Counted from the stretch's first letter, positions 45,473-53,990 are shown. The stretch is 64,000 nt of DNA from Modestobacter roseus (GCF_007994135.1 NZ_VLKF01000001.1:3658001-3722000), one strand, 5' to 3'. Notes: a model not told the origin generated them from the sequence alone. A program made the numbers and translations.

Positions 45473-48400
45473 GTGTCTGGTACTGGCTCGTTGCTGTCTG
45501 CTCGTCGTCGAACACGGCGGGGTGGGTCACGTCTGCTGACGGTGGGCGCGGTGTCTTCCGCGCTGGTGATGGGCGGTGCCTCGGGGGTGTTGGCGGCTCC
45601 GGTGAGCCCGCCGGAGGTGTCCCCGGCGTTCACCGAGTCGCTGCAGCCGGTGCTGAGGGCCGCGACCACCACCGCCGGCACGGGGGCGGCGTCGCTGAAG
45701 TTCTTCGCCCGCACCGTGGGCTCGTCGACGTGGGACCTGCTCGACGGGGTCTCGGTGACCGTCTCCACCGTGAGCGGGGCGACCGGTAGCGCGTCGCTGC
45801 CGGCGGGGCGGTTGAGCATCCAGCAGCCCTACGAGTACCGCGCCGAGCACTGCGACAGCACCGGCTGCACCAGCTCGGCGACGCTGACCAGGTCGGTGTC
45901 GCCGGACGTCGGCATCGGCCCACGACCTGGGGCCACCCGGGTGCCGTTCACCCTCGGCGATCAGATCAACGCTCAGGTCGACGTGGGCAGCGGCAACCTC
46001 ATGGTCACCACCCCACAGCTCACCGTCCCCCGGGTGGCTGGGGACCTGTCGGTGGGCGCGGTCTACAACAGCACAAGCCGCGCCGGCACCCGCTTCGACT
46101 CCTCGCTGAGCTCGGGCTGGCGCCTGTCCACCGGCTCGGACGTGTACCTGCGCCGGGAGGGCATCACCGGGGCGATCACCTACTACGGCGAGAATGGCCT
46201 GACCGGGGTGTTCCTGTTCACCGGTAATGACACCTACACCTACACCTCCCCGGCCGGGTTCAAGATGACCCTGACCGGCAACACCAGCACCGGGTGGACC
46301 CTCACCGACCACGCCTCGGCCGACAAGCGGGTGTTCAACACCGCCGGTCAGCTCACCGCGCTGACCGACCGCAACGGCAACTCCACCACCTTCACCTACA
46401 ACGGCTCTGCCCTCACGAAGATCGTCGGGGACTCCGGGCCGGTGGATGCCCGCACCCTGAAGGTCACCACCACCCCGGGCAGCAAGCAGATCACCCGCAT
46501 CGGGCAGGACAACCAGTACGACCGGGGCGGCAGCCCCCGGTGGGCCACCTACGCCTACAACAGCGCGGGCCGGCTGTCCTCGATCACCGACACCGCCGGC
46601 CGGGTCACCCGCTTCGATCACGGCGGCAACGGCAACCTCAACGCGGTCACTGCCCCCGGCGGCGCGGTCACCAGCTTCAGCTACGACTCCCTCGGCCGGG
46701 TAGTCAGCATCACCCAGCCCACCGGCGAGGCTGGCGTGCCCGCGGTGACCCGGTTCACCTACACGGCCACCAGCACCGCGATGGCCGACCCGAACACCGG
46801 CCAGGGTTCCGATGCGACCGCTGTGCCGCACACCAGCTACGAGTACACGACCGACGGCATGAAGCTCATCGCCACGGCCACCGATCCCTCCGGCAACGCC
46901 CGCGAGGCCACCTACACCCCGCTTCTGGACGTGGCCACCGCCAGCGACTCGGCCGGTTCCACCAGCTTCGGCTACGACACCGCGGTCAACGGCGGGGAGT
47001 CCCTTACCGGGGTCACCGGCGCCACCGGCGCCAGCTCTTCCTTCGGCTACGGCAACACCGGCCCGGCCCAGTTCCAGCCCGCCACCGGCACCGACGCCCA
47101 GGGCAACGCCTCCACCTACACCTACAGCGGCGCCGGCAACCGGCTGTCGGCCGCCAACGCCGACGGCGTCCAGGCCTCGGTCACCTACAACGCCGACGGC
47201 ACGGTGGCCACCTCCACCAGCCCCTCCGGCGCGGTCACCACCTACACCTACAACGCCGACAAGCAGCTGACCGGCATCACCCCACCCGCCGACAGCACCC
47301 TCGAGCCGCGCGCCTACACCTACGACGAGTTCGGCCGGATGCGCACCTACAGCTCCGGCCGCGGCATCAGCCACACCTACAGCTACGACGCACTCGACCG
47401 GGTCACGAAGACCGCCACCAGCAACGGCGGCGGCACCGTCACCTACGACTACGACGAGGCCGGCCGGCTGACCACCCGGGTCGACCCCTCGGGCACCACC
47501 ACCATGAGCTACGACCCGCTGGGCCGGCTCACCTCCCGCACGCACTCGATGAACAACCTGACCATCGACTACACCTACGACAAGACCGGCAACCTGGCCA
47601 CGGTCACCGACCCCGGCGGCACCACCAGCTACACCTACGACACCCGCAACCTGGTCACCCGGATGACGCTGCCGGCCGGTGAGCTGATCGACTTCGGCTA
47701 CGACGCCGACGGCCGCCGCACCGACACCTGGCAGGGCGTCAACACCGCGCACACCAGCTGGGACGCCCACACCCACACCGACTACGACGCCGCCGGCCGG
47801 GTCACCCGCGTGGCCACTAACCGGACCTCCTACGCACCCGTGCCGGTCAGCGACCTGTCCTACAGCTACACCTCCACCGGCACCGCCTGCAGCAGCGGAC
47901 AGCCCGCCGGCACCGCCACCGCCCTGCGGCAGTCGATGACCGACCACACCACCGGGCAGACCACCACCTACTGCTACGACACCGCCAACCGGCTCACCTC
48001 CGCCACCACCCCCGGCGGGGACTCCTTCACCTACACCTACGACGCCAACGGCAACCGCACCCAGCAGACCAAGAACGGCGCCGTCGTCGACACCCAGACC
48101 GTCAACTCAGCCGACCAGCTCACCACCACCGGCTACACCCACGACGCCTCCGGCAACACCACCACCTCACCCGACCACGGCACGGTCACCTACAACGCCA
48201 CCGAGCAGATGACCCGCCGCGTCGACGACCAGGCCACCACCACCTACACCTACGCCGGCACCAACCAGAACGAACTCCTCAAGGTCGCCCCCTCCAACAA
48301 CAGCGCCCGCGAGTACACCTACGGCCGCACCGACGCCAACGGCCTGCCCCTGATCGAGGCCTACGAAGCCGGCGGCGACGGACAGAACTACATCGCCCAC

Positions 48401-48970
48401 GACCCAGGCGGCACCCCGATCGCCATCCGCGCACTCACCGGGCAGATCCACTACTACGCCGAAGACGGCCTCGGCTCCACCGTCGCCCTGATCAACCAGT
48501 CAGGCCAGCAGACCGCCGACTACGCCTACGACCCCACCGGCGAAGTCACCGTCACCAACCCGGTGCCCACCAGCAACGCCCAGCGGGTCAACCCCTTCCG
48601 CTACGCCGGCGGCACCTACGACATCAGCAGCAACCTCATCAAGTTCGGCCAACGCTGGTACGACCCCACCACCAGCCGCTTCACCCAACAAGACGCCCTC
48701 GAAACCCTCGCCGACCCCACCCGCGCCAACCGCTACGAATACGCCAACAGCAACCCCACCAACTACATCGATCCAACCGGCCTGGCTTCTGGTTGCGCCC
48801 TATCAATCTTCAGTACGGTGTACACCTCTGTAGGCGTAGGGCTGTCGATCGCAGCGGTACTGGGCTCTGCGGCTACCGGTGGTACCACATTCGTGGCCGG
48901 CGTTGCTGGATACCACGTCTCCTCCGTAGGCCTCGCCGCCAGCTTGGCTGGCGTAGCCAGCAGCTGCTAG
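45473..48970 (+). CDS. Secreted RHS/YD-repeat protein with short hydrophobic C-terminal tip
   Basis: A 1165-residue WapA-like protein from GTG 45473. A Sec signal ends near SALVMGGASGVLAA. Residues about 150-1000 are YD repeats (many like YDSLGRVVSITQPTG, YDEAGRLTTRVDPSGTTTMSYDPLGRLTS) that form the RHS shell. The RHS core boundary is NPFRYAGGTYDISSNLIKFGQRWYDPTTSRFTQQDALETLADPTRANRYEYANSNPTNYIDPTG. After DPTG a 62-residue tip (1104-1165) begins LASGCALSIFSTVYTSVGVG and is strongly hydrophobic with two Cys at its ends; codon use shifts to more A/T. By analogy with polymorphic toxins, the tip is the effector part. A small membrane protein follows directly. Confidence 0.9.
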   Translation: MSGTGSLLSARRRTRRGGSRLLTVGAVSSALVMGGASGVLAAPVSPPEVSPAFTESLQPVLRAATTTAGTGAASLKFFARTVGSSTWDLLDGVSVTVSTVSGATGSASLPAGRLSIQQPYEYRAEHCDSTGCTSSATLTRSVSPDVGIGPRPGATRVPFTLGDQINAQVDVGSGNLMVTTPQLTVPRVAGDLSVGAVYNSTSRAGTRFDSSLSSGWRLSTGSDVYLRREGITGAITYYGENGLTGVFLFTGNDTYTYTSPAGFKMTLTGNTSTGWTLTDHASADKRVFNTAGQLTALTDRNGNSTTFTYNGSALTKIVGDSGPVDARTLKVTTTPGSKQITRIGQDNQYDRGGSPRWATYAYNSAGRLSSITDTAGRVTRFDHGGNGNLNAVTAPGGAVTSFSYDSLGRVVSITQPTGEAGVPAVTRFTYTATSTAMADPNTGQGSDATAVPHTSYEYTTDGMKLIATATDPSGNAREATYTPLLDVATASDSAGSTSFGYDTAVNGGESLTGVTGATGASSSFGYGNTGPAQFQPATGTDAQGNASTYTYSGAGNRLSAANADGVQASVTYNADGTVATSTSPSGAVTTYTYNADKQLTGITPPADSTLEPRAYTYDEFGRMRTYSSGRGISHTYSYDALDRVTKTATSNGGGTVTYDYDEAGRLTTRVDPSGTTTMSYDPLGRLTSRTHSMNNLTIDYTYDKTGNLATVTDPGGTTSYTYDTRNLVTRMTLPAGELIDFGYDADGRRTDTWQGVNTAHTSWDAHTHTDYDAAGRVTRVATNRTSYAPVPVSDLSYSYTSTGTACSSGQPAGTATALRQSMTDHTTGQTTTYCYDTANRLTSATTPGGDSFTYTYDANGNRTQQTKNGAVVDTQTVNSADQLTTTGYTHDASGNTTTSPDHGTVTYNATEQMTRRVDDQATTTYTYAGTNQNELLKVAPSNNSAREYTYGRTDANGLPLIEAYEAGGDGQNYIAHDPGGTPIAIRALTGQIHYYAEDGLGSTVALINQSGQQTADYAYDPTGEVTVTNPVPTSNAQRVNPFRYAGGTYDISSNLIKFGQRWYDPTTSRFTQQDALETLADPTRANRYEYANSNPTNYIDPTGLASGCALSIFSTVYTSVGVGLSIAAVLGSAATGGTTFVAGVAGYHVSSVGLAASLAGVASSC

Positions 48971-48974
48971 AACG

Positions 48975-49184
48975 ATGACTATGAACAAGCGTCGACAGAC
49001 CCTATTTCTTGTCGTGTGGGCTATTCTCTTGGTTGCCGGTGCGCTAGGCGCAATCCTGGCGGCCAGAGAGTCTGAAACACTAATCGCGATTGCCTTCGCT
49101 CTGGGCTTCTTAGCAATCAGTGCGGCTGGACTCAGCCTCTACAAGGCAAGAGTTCGGGGAGATAACAGAAGGCGTAATGACTGA
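48975..49184 (+). CDS. Small two-segment membrane protein, probable immunity protein of the RHS tip
   Basis: A 69-residue protein starting at ATG 48975 (or ATG 48981), 4 bases after the RHS stop. It has a basic N-terminus (MTMNKRRQT), two membrane segments (LFLVVWAILLVAGALGAILAA and LIAIAFALGFLAISAAGLSLY) and a basic tail (KARVRGDNRRRND). Its base composition is lower in GC than the neighbours, as is the RHS tip. The position directly after an RHS C-terminus and the matching membrane character suggest an immunity protein. I recognise no family. Confidence 0.6.
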   Translation: MTMNKRRQTLFLVVWAILLVAGALGAILAARESETLIAIAFALGFLAISAAGLSLYKARVRGDNRRRND

Positions 49185-49551
49185 TGTCCAAACGACCGGG
49201 ATGACTGGATCCCGCGGGTGAATACTCGCTTTTCGATCCACCATCGCCACTCTGATCTGGCCGGCACAAAGCCCGAGCGCGTCGCCACACCGTCGCCTTT
49301 CATGCATCACGCCCTGTCACTCAACAGTGCCACCCGTCCACCATCGTGGACGTCCCACTTCCTTGGAAGTGAGACACCTGCGTTCCACCGGTCCACCGCA
49401 TCAAGTCCGCAGGTCGCGACCGTCTCCGTAGTCGTCTCACGACGCCGTCTCACCTCGTCCGAACGGTTACGACTTCTGCGACGTCACCGGTGGTCTTTGG
49501 TGTGCGCGGGTGTCGATGACCGGGCGGTGACTGGCGCCCCTGCCGCCGGGG
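49185..49551. other. Noncoding region after the RHS module
   Basis: About 367 bases follow the putative immunity gene. No gene with credible codon use or ribosome site is visible, and no insertion sequence end. The A/T content decreases towards the next parS-like site, so this looks like the border of the accessory island. Confidence 0.4.
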
Positions 49552-49565
49552 GTTCCACGTGGAAC
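49552..49565. other. parS-like ParB-binding palindrome, site 3
   Basis: The third exact copy of GTTCCACGTGGAAC is immediately upstream of the SRPBCC gene. The GTG inside it should not be taken as that gene's start. Confidence 0.75.
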
Positions 49566-49585
49566 GCAGCGGGCAGGACGGTCCG

Positions 49586-49981
49586 GTGACGACGCTGACG
49601 CTGCACGCCACCGGCCCGGTCGACCCGGCGGAGGTGTGGGACCGGTACCTGCACCCGGACCGCTGGTCGGAGTGGTCGCCGCAGATCAGCCGGGTGACCA
49701 GCAGCGCGCCGAGGATCGCCCCGGGTGTGGCCGGCCGGGTGCACGACCCGCTCGGCACCTCCGTCGGCTTCGTCGTCGGCGAGGTGTCCGAGGCCGGCCG
49801 GCGCTGGGCCTGGCAGGTGACCGTCGGCCCCACCCGTCTGGACCTGCTGCACTGGGTGCGTCCCGGCCCCGACGGCGGGACGACGACCGGTCTGCGGATC
49901 AGCGGCATCGCCCCTCTGGTGGTCGGCTACGCGCCGCTGGCCCTGCTCGCCCTCAAGCGGCTGGTCACCGTCACGACCTGA
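49586..49981 (+). CDS. SRPBCC family protein (polyketide cyclase/dehydrase-like)
   Basis: A 131-residue protein starting at GTG 49586 with AGGACGG upstream. The START/SRPBCC pattern is seen in TLHATGPVDPAEVWDRYLHPDRWSEWSPQISRVTSS, IAPGVAGRVHDPLGTSVGFVVGEVSEAGRRWAWQVTVGPTRLDLLHWVRPGPDGGTTT and a final hydrophobic helix. The family forms ligand-binding cavities for lipids or polyketides; the ligand is unknown. It is followed 28 bases later by the acyl-CoA dehydrogenase gene. Confidence 0.8.
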   Translation: MTTLTLHATGPVDPAEVWDRYLHPDRWSEWSPQISRVTSSAPRIAPGVAGRVHDPLGTSVGFVVGEVSEAGRRWAWQVTVGPTRLDLLHWVRPGPDGGTTTGLRISGIAPLVVGYAPLALLALKRLVTVTT

Positions 49982-50009
49982 TGTCGTCCGCATCTCGTAG
50001 CGTGCCGGC

Positions 50010-51647
50010 ATGCGCGCTGTGCCCGGGGTGACGACGACGCACGAGGTGACCAACCAGGTGCCGCCGCTGGTCGGGCACGACCCGATCGCCGGCGACGCCG
50101 CCCTCGCCGAGGCCTGCCTCCGGCACGCCGGCGCCGCCACCCTGGCCTCGCTGGCCGACCTGGGGGCCCTGGCCGGCAGCGCGCAGGCCCAGGAGTGGGC
50201 CCGGCAGGCCGACGAGCACCCACCCCGGCTGCGCACCCACGACCGGTACGGCCACCGGGTCGACGAGGTCGAGTTCCACCCGGCCTGGCACGAGCTGATG
50301 GGCGCGGCGATCCGGCACGGCCTGGCCGGTGCCCCGTGGGCCGATCCGGCGCCGCACGCGCACGTCCGGCGGGCCGTCGGCTACCTGGGCTGGACCCAGG
50401 TCGAGGCCGGTCACGGCTGCCCGGTGACGATGACCTACGCCGCCGTCCCGGCGCTGCGCGCGGCCCCCGAGCTCGCCGCGACCTTCGAGCCGGGCCTCAC
50501 CAGCCGCAGCTACCGGTTCGGGCTCACCGACCCGACCACCAAGCCCGGCCTGGTCGCCGGGATGGGGATGACCGAGAAGCAAGGCGGCTCCGACGTCCGG
50601 GCGAACACCACCCGGGCCACCGCGAACGGCGACGGCAGCTGGTCGCTGACCGGGCACAAGTGGTTCACCTCCGCGCCGATGAGCGACCTGTTCCTGGTGC
50701 TCGCCCAGCTCGACGAGGGCGTGTCCTGCTTCCTCGCCCCCCGGGTGCTCCCCGGCGGCGAGCGCAACGTGTTCCGGCTGCAGCGGCTCAAGGACAAGCT
50801 CGGTGACCGGTCCAACGCCTCCAGCGAGGTCGAGTTCGCCGGCACAGCGGCCTGGCTGGTCGGGGAACCGGGCCGCGGCGTGCCGACCATCATCGAGATG
50901 GTCGCCACCACCCGGCTGGACTGCGTGCTCGGCTCGGCGGCGACCACCCGGGCGGCGCTGACCCAGGCGGTGCACCACACCCGGCACCGGTCGGCGTTCG
51001 GCGCCCTGCTGGCCGACCAGCCGCTGATGCAGAACGTGCTGGCCGACCTGGCGCTGGAGAGCGAGGCGGCCACCTCCCTCGGCGTCCGGCTGGCCGCGGC
51101 GCAGGACGCCGGGGACCGCGACTTCCTCCGCCTCGCCGGCGCTGTCGCGAAGTTCTGGGTCTGCAAGCGCACCCCGGCCGCGGTGGCCGAGGCGCTGGAG
51201 GTGCTGGGCGGCAACGGCTACGTCGAGGAGTCGGGGATGCCGCGGCTCTACCGGCAGGCGCCGCTGAACAGCATCTGGGAAGGGTCGGGCAACGTCATCG
51301 CCCTCGACGTGCTGCGCGCGCTGGGCGCCGGGTCGGCCGCGCTCGCCGCGGTCACCGCCGAGCTCGACCTGGCCCGCGGCGCGGACGCCCGGTACGACGC
51401 CGCGCTGCGCGCGCTGGCCGCCGAGCTGGCCGACCCCGACCAGCTGCCGCTGCGCGCCCGGCGGATCGCCGGCCGGCTCGCGCTGTGCCTGCAGGCGTCG
51501 CTGCTGCTGCGGTTCGCCCCGGCGGACGTCGCCGACGCCTTCTGCGCCACCCGGCTGGGCGGCGACTGGGGCGGCGTGCTCGGCACCCTGCCTGCGGGTA
51601 CACCGGTGCGGGCCCTGGTCGAGCGCGCCGCCGTGGTGCCGGCGTGA
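50010..51647 (+). CDS. Acyl-CoA dehydrogenase family protein, AidB-like
   Basis: A 545-residue protein with the AidB-type long N-terminal extension (EVTNQVPPLVGHDPIAGDAALAEA, DEVEFHPAWHELMGAAIRHG) before the acyl-CoA dehydrogenase fold. FAD-binding and substrate motifs include MGMTEKQGGSDVRANTTRA, SLTGHKWFTSAPMSDLFLVLAQ, LKDKLGDRSNASSEVEFAGTAAWLVGEPGRGVPTIIEM, and RLYRQAPLNSIWEGSGNVIALDVLRA. AidB is induced in the adaptive response to DNA alkylation in E. coli and binds DNA; whether this homologue does is unknown. An NYN-protein gene follows closely. Confidence 0.9.
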   Translation: MRAVPGVTTTHEVTNQVPPLVGHDPIAGDAALAEACLRHAGAATLASLADLGALAGSAQAQEWARQADEHPPRLRTHDRYGHRVDEVEFHPAWHELMGAAIRHGLAGAPWADPAPHAHVRRAVGYLGWTQVEAGHGCPVTMTYAAVPALRAAPELAATFEPGLTSRSYRFGLTDPTTKPGLVAGMGMTEKQGGSDVRANTTRATANGDGSWSLTGHKWFTSAPMSDLFLVLAQLDEGVSCFLAPRVLPGGERNVFRLQRLKDKLGDRSNASSEVEFAGTAAWLVGEPGRGVPTIIEMVATTRLDCVLGSAATTRAALTQAVHHTRHRSAFGALLADQPLMQNVLADLALESEAATSLGVRLAAAQDAGDRDFLRLAGAVAKFWVCKRTPAAVAEALEVLGGNGYVEESGMPRLYRQAPLNSIWEGSGNVIALDVLRALGAGSAALAAVTAELDLARGADARYDAALRALAAELADPDQLPLRARRIAGRLALCLQASLLLRFAPADVADAFCATRLGGDWGGVLGTLPAGTPVRALVERAAVVPA

Positions 51648-51727
51648 CCGGCGGGATGCGGCGCCGCCGACGGGCCACCGCCCCGGCGGGTGCGCCGTCC
51701 CCGGCCGCGGTTCGGCACACTGCCCCT

Positions 51728-52417
51728 GTGACCGCAGACGCAGCGACGCTGACCGAGCCGGCCGACCGGTTCCCCGCGGGCGACGACCGTCCCGCGCTGG
51801 ACCTGCTGGTCTGGGACGCCCCGAACATCGACATGACCCTGGCGACGGTGATCGGCGCCCGGCCCACCGCGGCGTCCCGGCCCCGGTTCGACGCGATCGC
51901 CGCCTGGTTCGTCGACGGCGCCGACGACCCGACGGCCGCGCAGCCGCCGGAGGTCGAGGCCTGCGTCTTCGCCAACGTGCCGCCGCAGCACGCCGTCACC
52001 CTGCAGCGCTGGGTGGAGGCGCTGCGCAGCTTCGGCTACGCGGTGTTCGCCCGCCCCAAGCTGCAGGCCGACGACGACATCGACCAGTCGATGCTCGACC
52101 ACATCAGCGTGCGCACCGAGTCCCACCAGCTGCGCCGGCTGGTGGTCTTCTCCGGCGACGGGCGCAACTTCGCCGAACCCTTGGAGGACCTGGCCCGCGC
52201 CGGCACCGAGGTCGTCGTCGTCGCGTTCAGCGAGGTCGCCGGCTACGCGATCAGCTCCGAGCTGCTGCAGTTCATCGACATCGAGGACGTGCCCGGCGCG
52301 TTCGCCGCGCCGCTGGACCGCGTGCGGCTGGACGCCCTGCCCGTCGACGGCGCGTGGCTGCGGCCGACCAAGGACCTGCGCGAGGCCGCCGGCTCCTTCC
52401 TCGCCCGCCGGGTCTGA
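51728..52417 (+). CDS. NYN domain (LabA/limkain-type) putative ribonuclease
   Basis: A 229-residue protein with the NYN/PIN-like fold: LLVWDAPNIDMTLATVIGARPTAASRPRFDAIAAWFVD (first acidic metal site), ADDDIDQSMLDHI and RRLVVFSGDGRNFAEPLEDLARAGTEVVVVAFSEVAGYAISSELLQFIDIEDV (second acidic cluster). Such proteins are probable RNA-cleaving nucleases. GTG 51728 is used; an earlier GTG at 51644 would overlap the upstream stop as GTGA and add 28 basic residues, so the true start is uncertain. Confidence 0.85.
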   Translation: MTADAATLTEPADRFPAGDDRPALDLLVWDAPNIDMTLATVIGARPTAASRPRFDAIAAWFVDGADDPTAAQPPEVEACVFANVPPQHAVTLQRWVEALRSFGYAVFARPKLQADDDIDQSMLDHISVRTESHQLRRLVVFSGDGRNFAEPLEDLARAGTEVVVVAFSEVAGYAISSELLQFIDIEDVPGAFAAPLDRVRLDALPVDGAWLRPTKDLREAAGSFLARRV

Positions 52418-52470
52418 CGAACCGCAGGGGCTGACGCCGCGAGCACTTCGGCTGGAGGTTCTTGCTTCAA

Positions 52471-52524
52471 CGAACTGAAGTTCGCATACTCATACCTGAG
52501 TTCGTAGATGCCAACTCCAGTTCG
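52471..52524. promoter_or_regulatory. Phased AGTTCG repeat operator upstream of the MNT gene
   Basis: AGTTCG occurs at 52479-52484, 52499-52504 and 52519-52524, each exactly 20 bases apart, i.e. about two helical turns, on one DNA face. CGAACT, the complement, is at 52471-52476 and forms an inverted pair with the first (GAACT-GA-AGTTC). The last copy is 9 bases before the GTG start of the nucleotidyltransferase gene. This is likely an autoregulatory binding site. Confidence 0.65.
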
Positions 52525-52533
52525 GGAGACCAG

Positions 52534-53211
52534 GTGGATCTCAGCGCGCCTTACCGTGCAGTCGTCCCGTCCCTCGACGGGCCGGTGCTCCGTGTCCTGG
52601 CCTCCACCACCCGGCCGTTGTCCGGGCTGGAGGTCCACCGGCTCGCCGGAGTGGGCAGCGACAACGGCGTCCGCAAGGTGCTCGCCCGGTTGGCCGGTCA
52701 CGGGCTCGTCTCCGTCAGCGAAGCGGGTCCGTCGCTGCTCTACGTGGCCAATCGTCACCATCTCGCCTGGCCCGCAGTGCAAGCCCTCGTGGACATGCGC
52801 CAGCGTCTCGTCGACCGCATGACCATGCTGATCACCAGTTGGGAGGTGGCACCCGTTCTCGTCGGCCTCTACGGGTCGGCAGCCCGGGGAGACGGGAACA
52901 CCGAGAGTGACATCGACCTCCTCGTCGTCCGGCCGGAGCACGTCGCGGACGAGGTGGGCGGTGCGCCGAACCCGGTCGGGAACCGATGGACCGCGCAGGT
53001 GGACGACCTGCGCGAACAGATCTGGTCGATGACCGGCAACCGCGCGCACGTCCTCGAGATGTCCACGCGGGCGTTCGATGAGGTCGTGCGGTCGGACGAG
53101 CCGATCGTCCACGAGTGGCGCGACGACCTGGTGGTCCTCGCCGGACCGCTGACATGGCAGGGGTCGGCTCACGCTGCGGCATCGACCCCTGACGGTGGCA
53201 CGGGCGAGTGA
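52534..53211 (+). CDS. Winged-helix plus MNT nucleotidyltransferase protein (antitoxin-like)
   Basis: A 225-residue protein starting at GTG 52534 with GGAG 6 bases upstream. Residues about 10-85 look like a winged helix (VVPSLDGPVLRVLASTTRPLSGLEVHRLAGVGSDNGVRKVLARLAGHGLVSVS). Residues about 105-180 hold a minimal nucleotidyltransferase with the exact GS-x10-DxD signature (GLYGSAARGDGNTESDIDLLVV). MNT proteins of the MntA type AMPylate and silence HEPN toxins. The stop overlaps the HEPN gene start by 4 bases (GTGA), and the upstream phased repeats suggest self-repression by the winged helix. Confidence 0.82.
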   Translation: MDLSAPYRAVVPSLDGPVLRVLASTTRPLSGLEVHRLAGVGSDNGVRKVLARLAGHGLVSVSEAGPSLLYVANRHHLAWPAVQALVDMRQRLVDRMTMLITSWEVAPVLVGLYGSAARGDGNTESDIDLLVVRPEHVADEVGGAPNPVGNRWTAQVDDLREQIWSMTGNRAHVLEMSTRAFDEVVRSDEPIVHEWRDDLVVLAGPLTWQGSAHAAASTPDGGTGE

Positions 53212-53624
53212 GCACTCGAGGGGGACGGACCAGCCCGCTGACCTCTGCGCAGGCGTCCGTGCTGCTCAACCGCGCCGACGCGCTGATGGTCGCCGCTGAC
53301 GTGCTCCTGGAGGAGAGGGAGCACAGCTCGGCCAACAGTGCCGCCGCAGCGGTCGCAGTGATCGCCGGCATTGCTGCGGCGGACGCCCTGTGCGGCGTGA
53401 CGTTGGGCCGGCGTTCCCGCGGGGAGGACCATCGGCAGGCGATCGAGCTGCTCCGACAGGCCACCCCTGACGACCCGGGTCCCGTTGCTGCCTTGACGAG
53501 ACTCCTGGACGTCAAGGACCAGGCGCACTACGGGACGAACCTGGTCAAGCGGGAGGATGCGGTCGCCGCCGTCCGGCGAGCCCATGGTCTGATCGCTGCA
53601 GCCAAGGCCGCGCGAGCCCGCTGA
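53208..53624 (+). CDS. HEPN domain protein (toxin-like partner of MNT)
   Basis: A 138-residue helical protein starting at GTG 53208. The HEPN-like character is seen in LLNRADALMVAADVLLEEREHSSANSAAAAVAVIAGIAAADALCGVTLGRRSRGEDHRQAIELL and the C-terminal LLDVKDQAHYGTNLVKREDAVAAVRRAHGLIAAAKAARAR. A RxxxxxH-type ribonuclease motif is not clear, so nuclease activity is uncertain. Coupling to the MNT gene fits a type VII-like HEPN/MNT toxin-antitoxin system, though actinobacterial members may have other roles. Confidence 0.72.
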   Translation: MSTRGGRTSPLTSAQASVLLNRADALMVAADVLLEEREHSSANSAAAAVAVIAGIAAADALCGVTLGRRSRGEDHRQAIELLRQATPDDPGPVAALTRLLDVKDQAHYGTNLVKREDAVAAVRRAHGLIAAAKAARAR

Positions 53625-53642
53625 ACGGGCAGCCCTCCCGCT

Positions 53643-53990
53643 TCAGCGGCGGGCGAGCCGGCGGACGCCGGAGGTGTAGGGCAGCGAGTAGTGCTCGAAC
53701 ACCGCCGGCTCCTGCTCGGCCGCCAGTTCGCCGTCGGTGTCGATGGACGGCGCGTCCTTGGCGAGGTCCTTGGGCACGGTGACCCGGATGTGCTCCGGGC
53801 TGACCGTGGCCCCGGTGAGCGGTACGAACGTCAGCTGCCGGCGGCCGATCATCCCGGTCATCACCGCGGCGAAGAACGGCTGGTCGGTAGTGGTGTCGAC
53901 GTACACCGACTCGAGCGTGCCGATCTTGTGGCCGTCGGGGTCGACGACGTTCAGGGTGCGCCAGTCGCGGATGTTCTCAGCGGGGAACAC
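53643..53990 (-). CDS. PRC-barrel domain protein
   Basis: A 115-residue protein from GTG 53990, with a perfect AGGAGG 5 bases upstream. It begins FPAENIRDWRTLNVVDPDGHKIGTLESVYVDTTTDQPFFAAVMTGMIGRRQLTFVPL, the PRC-barrel pattern also found in RimM and the photosynthetic H subunit. The C-terminal half (VSPEHIRVTVPKDLAKDAPSID) is typical of actinobacterial stress-related PRC proteins. It may be cotranscribed with the HATPase and STAS genes upstream on the same strand. Confidence 0.88.
   Translation of the reverse strand: MFPAENIRDWRTLNVVDPDGHKIGTLESVYVDTTTDQPFFAAVMTGMIGRRQLTFVPLTGATVSPEHIRVTVPKDLAKDAPSIDTDGELAAEQEPAVFEHYSLPYTSGVRRLARR

Noticed and set aside
45527-47947. A minus-strand open frame of 806 codons opposite the RHS gene
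   Set aside because: Its periodic Val/Gly/Ala pattern is just the antisense of YD repeats.
49218-49589. A 123-codon plus-strand frame after the RHS module
   Set aside because: No ribosome site, odd composition (Ser/Thr/Arg/His), and it runs through the parS-like site into the SRPBCC gene in another frame.
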